From Corynebacterium sanguinis (GTDB lineage: Bacteria > Actinomycetota > Actinomycetes > Mycobacteriales > Mycobacteriaceae), in contig NZ_CP038157.1 in the NCBI RefSeq assembly GCF_007641235.1, forward strand, positions 186,001-250,000: a stretch of DNA of 64,000 nucleotides, given 5' to 3'. The translations under genes and the position numbers were made by a program. The notes below the pieces were generated by a model, which saw nothing but the letters and a program-made list of their open reading frames with translations, was not told the origin of the DNA and made no database searches. Within the stretch, counting starts at the first letter, position 1. The number at the start of each line of letters is the position of its first letter. Positions 48,300-60,005 of the stretch are shown one piece after another.

Positions 48300-48947
48300 T
48301 CAGGATTTGCGCAAGGGGGTCACACGCAGGAAGTCGATCACCGTCTCCGGGCTCAAGTCCACGGCCAGACGGGCCGCGCGTGCAACGTCTACCGGGTCCA
48401 TCTTTACCCGGTCATCGGCGGCAATCATGTCCGTGCCGGTTGGTCCGGGATGCAGGGAGGTCACGCCCACGCGCCCCTGCTCCTCCAGCCGCAGCACGTC
48501 GGTGAACCCTTTCAGCGCGTACTTTGTCGAGCAGTACACGCTGCCCTGGTCGACGCCGTGGAAGCCGGCGCCGGAGTTGATGGTGATGATCAGTCCACGC
48601 GAGCGTCGTAAAGCGGGCAAAAGCTCGCGCACGAGCTGGACCGCGGCGAAAAAGTTCACCTCAAAGCCGTCGCGCCACTGGGCATCGCCCAGCTGGTCGA
48701 ACGGCCCCTTCGGGTAAATCCCGGCGGCGTGGACGAGCACGTCAAGCTCCCCGATGCGGGCGCAGGCAGCGGAAATGGCGGTCGAGTCGCGCAGGTCAAC
48801 CTCGAAAGGCTCGGCGCTGGGCAGCGTATCGACGACCGCCGCAGCATCGCGGGAAGCACCGACGTAGATGTGGTGGTCGGTGGAGAGCTCCTGGGCAATC
48901 GCGCGGCCGATGCCGCGGGACGCCCCTGTGATAAGTGCCTTCTTCAC
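48300..48947 (-). CDS. Short-chain dehydrogenase/reductase
   Basis: 215 residues, classical SDR. NAD(P)-binding TGASRGIG at residues 8-15, NAAG-equivalent VHAAGIY, catalytic Ser in INSGAG and YCSTK (Tyr, Lys). The start ATG overlaps the smpB stop by 4 bases, so it is translated from the same mRNA. The substrate is unknown. This SDR between smpB and ssrA recurs in corynebacteria as far as I know. Confidence 0.92.
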   Translation of the reverse strand: MKKALITGASRGIGRAIAQELSTDHHIYVGASRDAAAVVDTLPSAEPFEVDLRDSTAISAACARIGELDVLVHAAGIYPKGPFDQLGDAQWRDGFEVNFFAAVQLVRELLPALRRSRGLIITINSGAGFHGVDQGSVYCSTKYALKGFTDVLRLEEQGRVGVTSLHPGPTGTDMIAADDRVKMDPVDVARAARLAVDLSPETVIDFLRVTPLRKS

Positions 48948-49435
48948 GCCTTGATCCCCTTGAACTTCTTGCCCAGATCGCGCGCGATCTCTCGGTCCTC
49001 GGTGCGCTTCTTAATCGCCTGGCGCTTGTCGTAATCCTGCTTACCTTGCGCCAGCCCGAGTTCCACCTTGGCCTTGCCCTCTTTCAGGTAAATGGACAAC
49101 GGCACAAGCGTGCGGTTGCCGTCGCGGACCTTGCCCTCGAGCGAATCGATCTCGCTACGGTGCATGAGCAGCTTGCGGGTGCGTCGCGGCGAGTGGTTCG
49201 TCCACGACCCCATCGAGTACTCGGGGATGTGCAGGTTGCGCAGCCACACTTCCCCGTTGTCGATGGTGGCAAAGGCCTCGACGAGGCTGGCCTTGCCGTC
49301 GCGCAGCGACTTGATCTCCGTGCCCACAAGCACGATGCCGGTCTCCCAGGTATCCAGGATGGTGTAGTCGTGGCGAGCTTTCCGGTTCGTCGCAACGACG
49401 TTTCCGGAGGGTGATTTTTTCTTCTTCTTCGCCAT
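48944..49435 (-). CDS. smpB: SsrA-binding protein SmpB
   Basis: 163 residues. The OB-fold core shows NRKARHDYTILDTWETGIVLVGTEIKSLRDGKASL, and the C-terminal tail is basic (GKQDYDKRQAIKKRTEDREIARDLGKKFKGIKA). It delivers alanyl-tmRNA to stalled ribosomes. It lies 21 bases after ftsX on the same strand. Confidence 0.97.
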   Translation of the reverse strand: MAKKKKKSPSGNVVATNRKARHDYTILDTWETGIVLVGTEIKSLRDGKASLVEAFATIDNGEVWLRNLHIPEYSMGSWTNHSPRRTRKLLMHRSEIDSLEGKVRDGNRTLVPLSIYLKEGKAKVELGLAQGKQDYDKRQAIKKRTEDREIARDLGKKFKGIKA

Positions 49436-49456
49436 AGTCGGGTTAAGTTTACCCGT

Positions 49457-50359
49457 TTACTTCCTCACGTAGGAACGCAGTGCCACCTGTGCTGCGACAC
49501 CTCCGAGCACCATCGCCGCGAGGGTGACAAGCGGCATGGTTACCCAGACTGCGGAATCCGGCACGCGCGCGATGAGCTGGGAGGCGTAGAGATCGCCCAG
49601 CATCGGGTCGACGAGGAAGCGCTTTGCCAGCCACGCGCCGACGGTGGCGATCACCCCGCCGATCAGCACGGAGACCACCGCCTCAAGGACGAACGGGGCC
49701 TGGGTGAACCAGCGCGAGGCGCCGACCATGCGCATGATGCCGATCTGCTCGCGGCGGTTGAATGCGGCGAGCTGCACCATGTTGGAGATCAGGAACAGCG
49801 CCGCCACCGCCTGCGCCGCCGCGACGACGAAGGTGACGTTGCGGAAGGTGTCCATCGTGCCCGCGGCCTCACGGACGGTGTCGGCCTGGTCGGTGATGAC
49901 GGTCACCTGCGGCATGTCGGCGACCTGCTGCACCGGGCGGGTGTCCGCCGGATCGGTCAGTCGTACGTGCAACGCCGCGGGAAGCGCGTCGGGCGTGGTT
50001 TCGCGCACGAGATCAGGATCGGTGTCCTGGAACAGTTCGACGAATCGGTCGTAGGACTGCTGGCGCGAGCGGAAGGTGACCTGCTCCACCCCGTTGCTTG
50101 CCTGCAGGCGATCGCGCACCTCGAGGCAGGCGGGCGAGGAGCAGTCGGTGTCGTTGGCGGAAATCTCCTCGTCCAATTCGATCATCACCTCGACGCGGTC
50201 GAGGTAGAGAGCCTTCGTCTCGGAGGTCGCCTGCGAGATCAGGATGCCCGCGCCCACGAGCATAAGCGACAGCGCGGTGGTGATCACCAGCGCCACGGTC
50301 ATGGTCAGGTTGCGGCCGAGCCCGCGAAACGCTTCGCGGAACACAAAACTGAAGTTCAT
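49457..50359 (-). CDS. ftsX: Cell-division ABC protein FtsX
   Basis: 300 residues, four membrane helices. The first helix (TMTVALVITTALSLMLVGAGILI) is followed by the extracellular loop (about 50-170) that contacts peptidoglycan hydrolases; the last three helices follow (FLISNMVQLAAFNRREQIGIMRMVGA is the family hallmark). It pairs with FtsE; the start shares one base with the ftsE stop. Confidence 0.96.
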   Translation of the reverse strand: MNFSFVFREAFRGLGRNLTMTVALVITTALSLMLVGAGILISQATSETKALYLDRVEVMIELDEEISANDTDCSSPACLEVRDRLQASNGVEQVTFRSRQQSYDRFVELFQDTDPDLVRETTPDALPAALHVRLTDPADTRPVQQVADMPQVTVITDQADTVREAAGTMDTFRNVTFVVAAAQAVAALFLISNMVQLAAFNRREQIGIMRMVGASRWFTQAPFVLEAVVSVLIGGVIATVGAWLAKRFLVDPMLGDLYASQLIARVPDSAVWVTMPLVTLAAMVLGGVAAQVALRSYVRK

Positions 50360-51060
50360 TAGCGTGCCTCCGATCCCGATACGCCGTACACGCCGTGCTT
50401 TTCGTCGCGGACCAGCTTGCCCAGGTTCAGCTCGAGGACGCGCTGGCGCAGGTCGTTGACCGCGCGCGCGTTGTGGGTGGACATCACCACGGTGGACCCC
50501 AGCCGGTTGATGCGCGTGAGAAGCGCCATGATCTCGTCAGCGGTCTTCGGGTCGAGGTTGCCCGTCGGCTCGTCGGCAAGCACGAGCGGGGGCTTATCGA
50601 CGAACGCACGGGCAATCGCCACCCTCTGCTGCTCACCGCCCGAGAGCTCGTGGGGGTAACGGTTCGCCTTCGCGTCGAGGCCGACGAGCCCAAGCGCGTC
50701 GGGCACCAGCTTGGCAATCTCCGCCTTCGGCTTGCCCGTGACCTGCAGGGCGAACGCCACGTTGTCGTAGACGTTGAGCTTGGGCAGCAGGCGGAAGTCC
50801 TGGAAGACGTAGCCGATGGACTGCCGCAGCCGGTTGATCTCCTTGCCTTTGAGCGCGTTGACGTGGAAATCGTCGAAGCGGATGTCGCCTGAAGTGACAT
50901 TTTCCTCGCGGATCATCAGCTCCAAAAACGTTGACTTTCCCGATCCGGACGGGCCGATGAGGAAGACGAATTCTCCTTTGTCGATGGTGAAGGAGACGTC
51001 GTCAAGCGCGGGCCTAGTCGAGGTCGGGTAGACCTTGGTGACGTTGGTGAATGTAATCAC
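50359..51060 (-). CDS. ftsE: Cell-division ABC ATPase FtsE
   Basis: 233 residues. Walker [10 protein letters not shown] (residues 36-44), Q-loop [10 protein letters not shown], signature [15 protein letters not shown], Walker [13 protein letters not shown]. With FtsX it transmits the divisome signal to cell-wall hydrolases of the NlpC/P60 type in actinobacteria. It lies 10 bases after prfB. Confidence 0.97.
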   Translation of the reverse strand: MITFTNVTKVYPTSTRPALDDVSFTIDKGEFVFLIGPSGSGKSTFLELMIREENVTSGDIRFDDFHVNALKGKEINRLRQSIGYVFQDFRLLPKLNVYDNVAFALQVTGKPKAEIAKLVPDALGLVGLDAKANRYPHELSGGEQQRVAIARAFVDKPPLVLADEPTGNLDPKTADEIMALLTRINRLGSTVVMSTHNARAVNDLRQRVLELNLGKLVRDEKHGVYGVSGSEAR

Positions 51061-51070
51061 CCGTCACACC

Positions 51071-52168
51071 CTACCCTTTGGCTTCAGCCATCCTCCACCT
51101 GATGCCGGACTCCAAAAAGCCGTCGATGTCGCCGTCGAGCACCTTCTGCGGGTCGCCTACCTCGTAGTTTGTCCGCAAATCCTTCACCATTTGGTAGGGG
51201 TGCAGCACATAGGAACGCATCTGGTTGCCCCAGGACGCGTTACCCCCGGCGCCGAGGGCGTCCATCTCGGCCTTTTCCTCCTGGCGCTTGCGCTCAAGCA
51301 GCTTCGACTGCAGGACCCCCAGCGCGGAGGCCTTGTTCTGGATCTGCGACTTCTCGTTCTGGCACGTGACCACGATTCCGGTCGGCAGGTGCGTGATGCG
51401 CACCGCCGAGTCCGTGGTGTTGACCGACTGCCCGCCGGGGCCGGAGGAGCGGTACACGTCGACGCGGATGTCGGAATCAGGGATGTCGATGTGGTCCGTC
51501 TGCTCAACCACGGGCAGCACCTCAACTTCGGCGAACGAGGTCTGCCGCCGGCCCTGGTTGTCGAACGGTGAGATACGCACCAACCGGTGTGCGCCCTGCT
51601 CCACCGAAAGCTGGCCGTACATGTACTCCCCGCGCACCACGAAGGTGGCGGACTTGATGCCGGCCTCCTCCGCGTAGGAGATGTCGTAGACCTCGACCTT
51701 GTAGCCGTTCTTCTCCGCCCAGCGCGTGTACATGCGCATCAGCATCTCCGCCCAGTCCGCGGCGTCGACGCCGCCGGCGCCGGAACGGATGTTGACCACG
51801 GCCTCGCGCTCGTCGTACTCGCCGGAGAGCATCGTCTGCACCTCCAGTGAGCCGATCGACTCCTCCAGCGCGGAAAGCTCGTCGTCAACCAGTGCCGGCT
51901 CACCCTCTTCCTCGGCGAGCTCGTACATCACCGGAAGGTCGTAGATACGCTCGCGCAGCGACGCGACCTTCTTCAGCCGCGCCTGCACGTTCGACAACTC
52001 CGTGGTCACCTTCTGCGCGTGCGCCGGGTCGTCCCACAGCGAGGGGTCGTTGGCCTGCTGCTCGAGCTCCCTCGCGCGCGCAGCGAGCTCGTCTAGGTCC
52101 ATCACCTTTTCAATGGTGGTGAGCGTCGAATCGAGGTTCTGGATTCGTGCCTGGGTCTCCGGTTGCAT
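51071..52168 (-). CDS. prfB: Peptide chain release factor 2
   Basis: 365 residues from ATG 52168 ([10 protein letters not shown]). The stop-codon reading tripeptide SPF (RISPFDNQG) identifies RF2, and GGQ ([15 protein letters not shown]) is the peptidyl-hydrolysis motif. The gene is a single open frame and needs no programmed +1 frameshift, as in other actinobacteria. The frame upstream to 52495 is a shadow of the sugE region. It heads prfB-ftsE-ftsX-smpB. Confidence 0.97.
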   Translation of the reverse strand: MQPETQARIQNLDSTLTTIEKVMDLDELAARARELEQQANDPSLWDDPAHAQKVTTELSNVQARLKKVASLRERIYDLPVMYELAEEEGEPALVDDELSALEESIGSLEVQTMLSGEYDEREAVVNIRSGAGGVDAADWAEMLMRMYTRWAEKNGYKVEVYDISYAEEAGIKSATFVVRGEYMYGQLSVEQGAHRLVRISPFDNQGRRQTSFAEVEVLPVVEQTDHIDIPDSDIRVDVYRSSGPGGQSVNTTDSAVRITHLPTGIVVTCQNEKSQIQNKASALGVLQSKLLERKRQEEKAEMDALGAGGNASWGNQMRSYVLHPYQMVKDLRTNYEVGDPQKVLDGDIDGFLESGIRWRMAEAKG

Positions 52169-52202
52169 AACATGTAAGTCTAGCCTGCGCGTTCGAGCGG
52201 GA

Positions 52203-52244
52203 CCCGGACGAGGGAGCCGTACCCGGGACCACGACAAGACGGCC
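52203..52244 (+). promoter_or_regulatory. Guanidine-III riboswitch
   Basis: The sequence CCGGACGAGG ... GCCGTACCCGG ... GACAAGACGGC (52204-52243) matches the guanidine-III (ykkC-III) class almost base for base in its conserved core, including the ACGAGG and ACAAGACGG strands that form the pseudoknot. It lies just upstream of a SugE-type guanidinium exporter gene and directly precedes AGAAAG, its ribosome site, so it would act on translation initiation by exposing the site when guanidine binds. Confidence 0.88.
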
Positions 52245-52258
52245 AGAAAGTACGCACC

Positions 52259-52573
52259 ATGGCATGGATCATTCTGCTTCTCTCTGGCGCCTTCGAGGCG
52301 GTGTGGGCGATCGCACTGGATCGCTCGCAGGGCCTGACCCGCCCGGCACCCGCAGTCGTCTTCTTCGTCGCCCTGGCCATCTCTATGGCGGGGCTGGCGT
52401 GGGCGCTGCGCACCGTCCCGCTCGGCACCGGTTACGCGGTGTGGGTCGGCGTCGGCGCATCCCTCGCGGTTGTCTATTCCTTTGTGACGGGCCAAGAGTC
52501 GATCACGCCTTTGAAGGTCACGTTCCTACTCATGGTCGTCGGCGGCATCGCCGGGCTGAAGCTAGTGGGCTAA
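52259..52573 (+). CDS. sugE: SMR-family guanidinium exporter (SugE/Gdx type)
   Basis: 104 residues with four membrane helices. The membrane-embedded Glu is in [13 protein letters not shown] (residue 13), and [14 protein letters not shown] is the SugE/Gdx signature, differing from the Emr drug exporters. Together with the guanidine-III riboswitch in front it fits export of guanidinium by proton antiport. The start ATG 52259 lies 15 bases from the end of the aptamer. It forms a dimer of identical subunits. Confidence 0.94.
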   Translation: MAWIILLLSGAFEAVWAIALDRSQGLTRPAPAVVFFVALAISMAGLAWALRTVPLGTGYAVWVGVGASLAVVYSFVTGQESITPLKVTFLLMVVGGIAGLKLVG

Positions 52574-52591
52574 CGCGCCATAATGGTCTGC

Positions 52592-53398
52592 ATGACTGCT
52601 GCCTTCATCTCCGCCCATGCCGATTCCGACGACGCCACGCTCGCCGCGGCACTCGTCGAGCACGCTGGCCGCCTCGCGTTGCGCATGCGTGACGACGGCC
52701 TGTCCACGCAGCAGAAAACCTCCGTCTCCGACGTGGTCACCGACGCCGACCGCGCCGCAGAGCAGTTCGTCGCCGACGCGCTTTTGGCGCTGTGCCCCGA
52801 CGATGGCGTCGTGGGCGAGGAGGGCGCTGCCCGGGCGTCGACAAGCGGGCGGACCTGGGTGATCGACCCGGTCGACGGGACCTACAACTTCTCCCACGGC
52901 TCCGACTACTTCTGCTCCGCGCTCGCGCTCGTTGCGGGCGATGTCAGCGAGCCCGATGAGCTTATTCTCGGCGCGGTGCACCGACCCGCGTTTGCCACGA
53001 CCTGGCTCGCGGCGGGCGGCGTGGCGACGCGCAACGGCGAGCGACTGCCACAGCTTGAAAGCGCGGGGCTGGACCAGCTCGCGCTGGCGACCTACCTGCA
53101 CCCGCGCTCGATGAGTCACGAGTCGATTCGCCAGGCCTGGGTCTCGGCCGTTAAAGACGCCGCCACTATCCGCATGTGGGGCGCGGGTTCCGTCGACCTG
53201 GCCACCGTTGCCTCCGGCGGCATCGGCGGCTGGCTGCAGCACTCCGTGGCGGACTGGGACTGGCTGCCCGGCAAGGCGCTCGTCGAAGCCGTCGGCGGGC
53301 GCGCGATCAAGGTTCAGGCCGGCGGTGTCGCGTGGTGCGTGGCCGGCAACCCGCTCATCGTCGATGAGGTGGCGGGTAAACTCTCTGAGCATGTCTAA
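52592..53398 (+). CDS. Inositol monophosphatase family phosphatase
   Basis: 268 residues from ATG 52592. Metal-site motifs are [14 protein letters not shown] and the C-terminal ADWDW (in place of WDxAA). CATAAT at 52579-52584 lies 7 bases before the ATG, so a leaderless start is likely; an upstream ATG at 52583 would need a longer leader. The substrate is a sugar or inositol phosphate, or a histidinol phosphate paralogue. The 3' end overlaps hisN by 8 bases. Confidence 0.88.
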   Translation: MTAAFISAHADSDDATLAAALVEHAGRLALRMRDDGLSTQQKTSVSDVVTDADRAAEQFVADALLALCPDDGVVGEEGAARASTSGRTWVIDPVDGTYNFSHGSDYFCSALALVAGDVSEPDELILGAVHRPAFATTWLAAGGVATRNGERLPQLESAGLDQLALATYLHPRSMSHESIRQAWVSAVKDAATIRMWGAGSVDLATVASGGIGGWLQHSVADWDWLPGKALVEAVGGRAIKVQAGGVAWCVAGNPLIVDEVAGKLSEHV

Positions 53399-54179
53399 CT
53401 ACGCTGACGACCTCGCCCTCGCCCTCAAACTCGCGGATCTCGCGGACGGGATCACCATCGAGCGCTTCGAAGCGGCCGACCTAAACGTCGAATCCAAGCC
53501 CGATATGACCCCCGTCTCCGACGCCGATCTGGCCGTCGAGGAGGCGCTGCGCGCAGAGCTTGCGACCGCGCGCCCGGCCGACGCCGTGCTCGGCGAGGAG
53601 TTCGGCGGCGAGGCGGTCATCGAGGGCCGCCAGTGGGTGATCGACCCGATCGACGGCACCAAAAACTTCGTGCGCGGCGTGCCCGTGTGGGCGACGCTCA
53701 TCGCGCTGCTTGTCGACGGCCAGCCGGTCGTCGGCGTCATCTCCGCCCCCGCCCTGGCGCGCCGCTGGTACGCCTCCGCCGGAACCGGGGCGTGGCGCAC
53801 CTTCAGCACGGGCGCGCTGAAGCGCCTGAACGTGTCCAAGGTCGCCGAGCTGTCTGACGCCTCTATCTCCATGTCCTCGCTGGAGGGCTGGCAGGAGCGC
53901 GGCCTGCGCGACAACTTCATCGCTCTGACCGAGAAGGCCTGGCGGCTGCGTGGCTACGGCGATTTCCTGAGCTACTGCTTCGTCGCTGAGGGCGCGGTCG
54001 ACATCGCCTTGGAGCCCGAGGTGTCGCTGTGGGACTTGGCCGCGCTGGCGGTGCTGGTGACTGAGGCTGGGGGCACGTTTACGTCGTTAAGCGGCGAAGA
54101 GGGCCCGCACGGCGGCGACGCTGTCGCGACCAATGGGGCCCTCCACGAGGCAGTGCTGAAGGAAGTTACGGGAGCCTAA
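53391..54179 (+). CDS. hisN: Histidinol-phosphatase, inositol-monophosphatase type
   Basis: 262 residues from ATG 53391. Signature residues are [16 protein letters not shown] and the C-terminal [15 protein letters not shown], close to actinobacterial HisN, which removes phosphate from histidinol phosphate in histidine synthesis. It is translationally coupled to the paralogue upstream (8-base overlap). The 3' end overlaps the convergent protease gene by 14 bases. The assignment rests on similarity to Corynebacterium HisN; a general phosphatase is possible. Confidence 0.85.
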   Translation: MSNYADDLALALKLADLADGITIERFEAADLNVESKPDMTPVSDADLAVEEALRAELATARPADAVLGEEFGGEAVIEGRQWVIDPIDGTKNFVRGVPVWATLIALLVDGQPVVGVISAPALARRWYASAGTGAWRTFSTGALKRLNVSKVAELSDASISMSSLEGWQERGLRDNFIALTEKAWRLRGYGDFLSYCFVAEGAVDIALEPEVSLWDLAALAVLVTEAGGTFTSLSGEEGPHGGDAVATNGALHEAVLKEVTGA

Positions 54180-54984
54180 ACCCGCTGCCCGGGGCGGATC
54201 CGCTGTTCATCGCGCCGAGGATCGTCTCGAATCTCGCCGAGGACGTCGGGGAGAAGATCGGGCCCTGCAGCGGCGAGTAGCACGGCGCGTTGATGATGCC
54301 GCCGTTGATAATGCCGACGAGGGAATCCCCGGCGAGCAGGGGCGCGCCAGAGTCGCCCTGCATTGCGCACACCTGGTTGAGGTTGGTGACCCCATCGTCG
54401 ATCCAGGTCACGCCGCAGGTCTGCGCCGAGGCGTAGCCGGACTTGCACACGACCTGGCCGAACGCGCGCGGCGCGGCGCCGAGGTGGTTGACCGTCACGC
54501 CGTTGTAGGTGCGGCTAACCTCCGCGTTGGGGTAAAGCTCGATGACGGCGTAATCCAGTGCGCGGTTGACCGCGGCGATGCGGCCGGATTCGCCCACACC
54601 GATCGCGTCGGCAGAGATCACTGACTGGCCCTCCGAGCCACAGTGGCCGGCGGTGACGGCGACCATGCGGCCGGCGGCGTCGTAGCCGGCCGCGGCGATG
54701 GTGCACATTGCTGAGCCATTGATGTAGACCGGAGTGCCCGGCCCGTACAGAGCTTTACCGCGGTTGACCTGCGCGTCCCACGCCTCCGGGGCGATCGGGG
54801 CGGCATCGTGAAACGACCCCGGCACGCGGTGCAGCACGCGATCCGCCGCGGGCTTGCCGGCCAGCACCTTGGACACCGGATCGGTGCGCCAGATGTAATT
54901 CGGGTCCTCCTGCGCGTGGGCGAGCGGCGCCCCCGCCATGACGACGATAAGGGCGAAAAGAGGGGCGAGCAGGCGGCGGACCAT
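54166..54984 (-). CDS. Secreted trypsin-like serine protease
   Basis: 272 residues from ATG 54984. The signal peptide is [24 protein letters not shown], with cleavage after AHA. The S1 triad is visible: His in VTAGHCG, Asp in ALDYAVIEL, Ser in GDSGAPLL. Cysteine pairs CTIAAA and C at TAGHC, and CAMQGDSG with APC, suggest disulfides. It resembles chymotrypsin-like proteases of corynebacteria with a short Ser/Gly-rich tail. Its target is unknown. Confidence 0.92.
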   Translation of the reverse strand: MVRRLLAPLFALIVVMAGAPLAHAQEDPNYIWRTDPVSKVLAGKPAADRVLHRVPGSFHDAAPIAPEAWDAQVNRGKALYGPGTPVYINGSAMCTIAAAGYDAAGRMVAVTAGHCGSEGQSVISADAIGVGESGRIAAVNRALDYAVIELYPNAEVSRTYNGVTVNHLGAAPRAFGQVVCKSGYASAQTCGVTWIDDGVTNLNQVCAMQGDSGAPLLAGDSLVGIINGGIINAPCYSPLQGPIFSPTSSARFETILGAMNSGSAPGSGFRLP

Positions 54985-55069
54985 GTGATGACACTTTCTC
55001 TTGCGTAACTTCTGTAACAGCAATATAGCATTGCCGCGCCACCACGACTAGGTTGGTGCGCACGACCCC

Positions 55070-56916
<1,847 letters not shown>

Positions 56917-56938
56917 GCCACCCGAGTAGGTTGTGGGC

Positions 56939-58168
56939 ATGGACAAAACACCCGCGAAGCAAAGACTGCTCCTCCCCGACATCGCCCGCGGCGTCTCCCT
57001 GCTGGGCATCGCCGCAGCCAACTCGGTCCAAGCCTGGATCACCACTGGCTCATCCGGTGCCGGCGCGCCGGGCGACACCCTCGGCGGCGTCGACCCTTCG
57101 AGCGGGGTGGATGCCTTCTTCGCCGTGTTTTCCGCGATGTTCGTCCACGTACGCGGCCTGCCGATGTTTTCCACGCTGCTCGGCTTCGGCTTCGGGCTAG
57201 TGGTGGCCAGCCTGTACCGCAAGCACTACCCGCTGCGCGACGCGCGCCGGGTGCTTCTGCGCCGCTACGGCACCCTCGCTGCTCTGGGGCTAATCCACAT
57301 GCTCGCGATCTTCTACGGCGACATCATGCTCACCTATGGGCTCATCGGCGTGCTCATGGCTCTACTGTTCACCGTCAGCGCGAAGTGGCTGCGCCTGATC
57401 GCCTACATCTTGCTGGGATTTTTCGCCGTTACCGGCACCGCCGGCGCTTTTGCTGTGTACTTCTTCGAGCCCGGGGCCCTGCCCGATATGCGCGCCCCCA
57501 CCACGGAGCTGTTAACCGTGGGTGACTACTTCAGCGCCAACTTTTCCGCGGCGATGCTGATGCTCACTTCGATCCCCTTCGCGGTCGGTTCTCTCGCCGG
57601 GCTGAGCATCATCGGCTACGTCTGGGCGACGGAGGGTTACCTGGTGAACGTCGATAAGCATCGCGCTATTCTGCGGCAATGGGTCTATGTCGCCGTGGCG
57701 ATCACCCTGCTGCTCGGGCTTCCGTGGGGTCTCGCGGCGATCGGGGTGATCGACCCGGGCCTCGAGGAGTTCTTCTGGATCCTCAACCAGTCCTGGGGGC
57801 CGTTCACCGGCCCCGGCATCCTCGCCGCGTTCGCGCTGGCCACCAACGGGATGCAAAAGCGCGCCGCCCAGGCGCAGGCCGCGCCTGGCTGGGCCAACCC
57901 ACTGATCGCGCTGGGTAAGCGCTCCATGTCCGGCTACCTCGCACAGTCGCTGCTGTTTATTGTCCTCGTCTCGCCCTTCGGGTTCGGGCTCGGCCTGGAC
58001 GCGAACGTCGCCGGCAAGCTCGGGGTGGGCCTGCTCGTCTGGCTGATCACCCTGCTTCTTGCCTCCGTCCTCGAGGCCACCCGCACCCCCGGCCCATTCG
58101 AGTGGGTTCACCGCCACCTCGCCTACGGGCGCACCGGCGCGATCGAACCGAGGCCCGCACATGCTTAA
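56939..58168 (+). CDS. DUF418 family membrane protein
   Basis: 409 residues from ATG 56939. It has about ten membrane helices and the family pattern: R(L)LLPDIARGVSLLGIAAANS at the start, VRGLPMFSTLLGFGFGLV, then RRYGTLAALGLIHMLAIFYGDIMLTYGLIG and KRSMSGYLAQSLL. The function of DUF418 is unknown. It lies 22 bases after thiC and overlaps thiE by 8 bases, so it is cotranscribed with thiamine genes and might move a precursor or lipid-linked group. Confidence 0.88.
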   Translation: MDKTPAKQRLLLPDIARGVSLLGIAAANSVQAWITTGSSGAGAPGDTLGGVDPSSGVDAFFAVFSAMFVHVRGLPMFSTLLGFGFGLVVASLYRKHYPLRDARRVLLRRYGTLAALGLIHMLAIFYGDIMLTYGLIGVLMALLFTVSAKWLRLIAYILLGFFAVTGTAGAFAVYFFEPGALPDMRAPTTELLTVGDYFSANFSAAMLMLTSIPFAVGSLAGLSIIGYVWATEGYLVNVDKHRAILRQWVYVAVAITLLLGLPWGLAAIGVIDPGLEEFFWILNQSWGPFTGPGILAAFALATNGMQKRAAQAQAAPGWANPLIALGKRSMSGYLAQSLLFIVLVSPFGFGLGLDANVAGKLGVGLLVWLITLLLASVLEATRTPGPFEWVHRHLAYGRTGAIEPRPAHA

Positions 58169-58820
58169 GTGCGAGCTCGACCTGCGCTGCTACTTTGTCA
58201 CCGGGAGCGGTAGCGAGCGCGACATCGTCACCCGCGCCCGCGACGCCGCGCGCGCCGGCGCCGGTGTCATACAGGTGCGCAGCAAACCCATCTCCGCGCG
58301 CGACCTCTACAGCCTCGGCCGCGAGGTTGCCCACGCGGTGCGCGAGGCCAACCCCGCCACGCGCGTGCTTATCGACGACCGCGTCGACGTCGCGCTCGCC
58401 CTGTGCGACGAGGGCGTCCACGGCGTCCACCTCGGCCAAGACGACCTCGATGTCCGCGTTGCCCGGCGGCTACTCGGCCCGGAAGCGATCATCGGACTGA
58501 CCACGGGGACGCTTCAGCTCGTGCGCGCGGCCAATGAACTAGCTGGAGACATCGACTACGTCGGGGCCGGGCCGTTTCGCGCCACCCCGACGAAGGACTC
58601 GGGCCGGCCGCTACTCGGTGTCGACGGCTACCGCCCCCTCGTCGCTGAGTCCCTCGTGCCCGTCGTAGCCATCGGCGATGTCACGGTCGACGACGCCGCC
58701 GAGCTCGCCTCCACCGGCGTCGACGGGCTCGCTCTGGTGCGCGGCATCATGAACGCCGAGGACACCGGCGCCTACGTGGCGCGCGTACTCTCCGAGTTCG
58801 AACGCGGCGCAGTAGATTAG
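58161..58820 (+). CDS. thiE: Thiamine-phosphate synthase ThiE
   Basis: 219 residues from ATG 58161. It joins HMP-PP and thiazole phosphate. Key segments are VIQVRSKPIS, LIDDRVDVALA, GVHLGQDD and IDYVGAGPFRATPTKD, plus the phosphate loop VAIGDVTVDDA. The start overlaps the DUF418 stop by 8 bases. It follows thiC in an apparent thiC-DUF418-thiE unit under one riboswitch. Confidence 0.95.
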   Translation: MLKCELDLRCYFVTGSGSERDIVTRARDAARAGAGVIQVRSKPISARDLYSLGREVAHAVREANPATRVLIDDRVDVALALCDEGVHGVHLGQDDLDVRVARRLLGPEAIIGLTTGTLQLVRAANELAGDIDYVGAGPFRATPTKDSGRPLLGVDGYRPLVAESLVPVVAIGDVTVDDAAELASTGVDGLALVRGIMNAEDTGAYVARVLSEFERGAVD

Positions 58821-58825
58821 TCCCC

Positions 58826-59995
58826 ATGTCCAGCCGCAAAGTTTTCTACAGCGTCATCCTCTTCCTCGTCACGGCAGGATGGGCCGCGAACCACTTCGCG
58901 GCCGTTCTCGTGGCCCTTAAAGAGCGCGCGCACCTCGAGCCGCTGCTGGTCAACGGCGCATACGGAATCTACGCAGCCGGTCTGTTTCCGTGCCTTCTGG
59001 CCGGCGGGATCCTCGCCGACCGCTTCGGAGGCCGCCCGATTGTCATTGCGGGCACGATCGTCTCCGCGCTCGGAAACCTAGGCCTTGCCTTCTCGCACAG
59101 CGCCGCCGCCCTGCTGTCGGGCCGCTTCGTCGTCGGGCTCGGTGTCGGACTTGTCGTCAGCGCGGGAACGGCGTGGGCGGCGAGGCTCCGCGGCGCGCAA
59201 GGTGCGACCCTCGCCGGCATCTTTTTGACCTCCGGCTTCGCCCTCGGGCCGATCTTCTCCGGAATTTTCGCCTATGCCCAGCCGCGGATCTGGGAGCTCT
59301 ACGCGGTGACCATCGCGCTGTCGCTGCTGGCCATCGTGGTCTCCCTGGTCATCGGCGACACACCCCACCACGCGGTAACCCAGGGCCCCGACGGCCCCGC
59401 ACCAGCGCCCGCCGCGGCACCGGCGCAGCGCTCATCCACCAAGGCGCTGGCGACGGCATTGCCGGTGGCGGTGTGGGTCTTCGCCTCCATCACTACCGCG
59501 GTCGTCGGGCTCGCCGCTCGCGTGGCCCACTACTTCCCTACCGGGGTGTTCATGCCGGGAATCGCCGCCGGTCTCGGCTTCGGCACCGCGCTTGTGCTCC
59601 AGGCTCTGGGCAGGCGCTTCGACTGGGGCCCGCGCGCCGGCGTCATCGGCGCGCTGTGCTCCGCGACGGGACTGGCGATTGCCGGCTTCGCTGGAACCAA
59701 CCCCACGCTCGCAGCCTTCGTCGCAGCGACCATCGCGTTGGGTGCGGCGTACGGTTTGTGCCTGCGCGATGGGCTTCTCGACGTCGACACATACGCTCCC
59801 CTCCACGCTCGCGGCCGCGTCCTCGGCATTTACTACGTGGGCACTTACATCGGATTCGCCCTGCCGCCGCTGTTGCAGTGGCTGGAGCCGCTGGCCGGGC
59901 CGACGGTGCCCCTGCTCGTGCTCGCCGCCCTGGCCCTGACCTCAGCCGTCGTGCGCTTTACCCAGATTAAGACCGGCTACCTCTCCCGCGCCTAA
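58826..59995 (+). CDS. MFS transporter
   Basis: 389 residues with 12 membrane helices. The loop motif GGILADRFGGRP after helix 2 is typical of MFS. The middle loop is Ala/Pro-rich (GPDGPAPAPAAAPAQR). It follows thiE by 5 bases, so it is probably in the same operon. The substrate is unknown; thiamine-related transport is a guess from context only. Confidence 0.85.
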   Translation: MSSRKVFYSVILFLVTAGWAANHFAAVLVALKERAHLEPLLVNGAYGIYAAGLFPCLLAGGILADRFGGRPIVIAGTIVSALGNLGLAFSHSAAALLSGRFVVGLGVGLVVSAGTAWAARLRGAQGATLAGIFLTSGFALGPIFSGIFAYAQPRIWELYAVTIALSLLAIVVSLVIGDTPHHAVTQGPDGPAPAPAAAPAQRSSTKALATALPVAVWVFASITTAVVGLAARVAHYFPTGVFMPGIAAGLGFGTALVLQALGRRFDWGPRAGVIGALCSATGLAIAGFAGTNPTLAAFVAATIALGAAYGLCLRDGLLDVDTYAPLHARGRVLGIYYVGTYIGFALPPLLQWLEPLAGPTVPLLVLAALALTSAVVRFTQIKTGYLSRA

Positions 59996-60005
59996 GCTTG
60001 GGGCC

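Noticed and set aside
52060-52168. Programmed frameshift in prfB
   Set aside because: The RF2 frame is continuous from ATG 52168; no internal TGA with a shift site occurs near the start.
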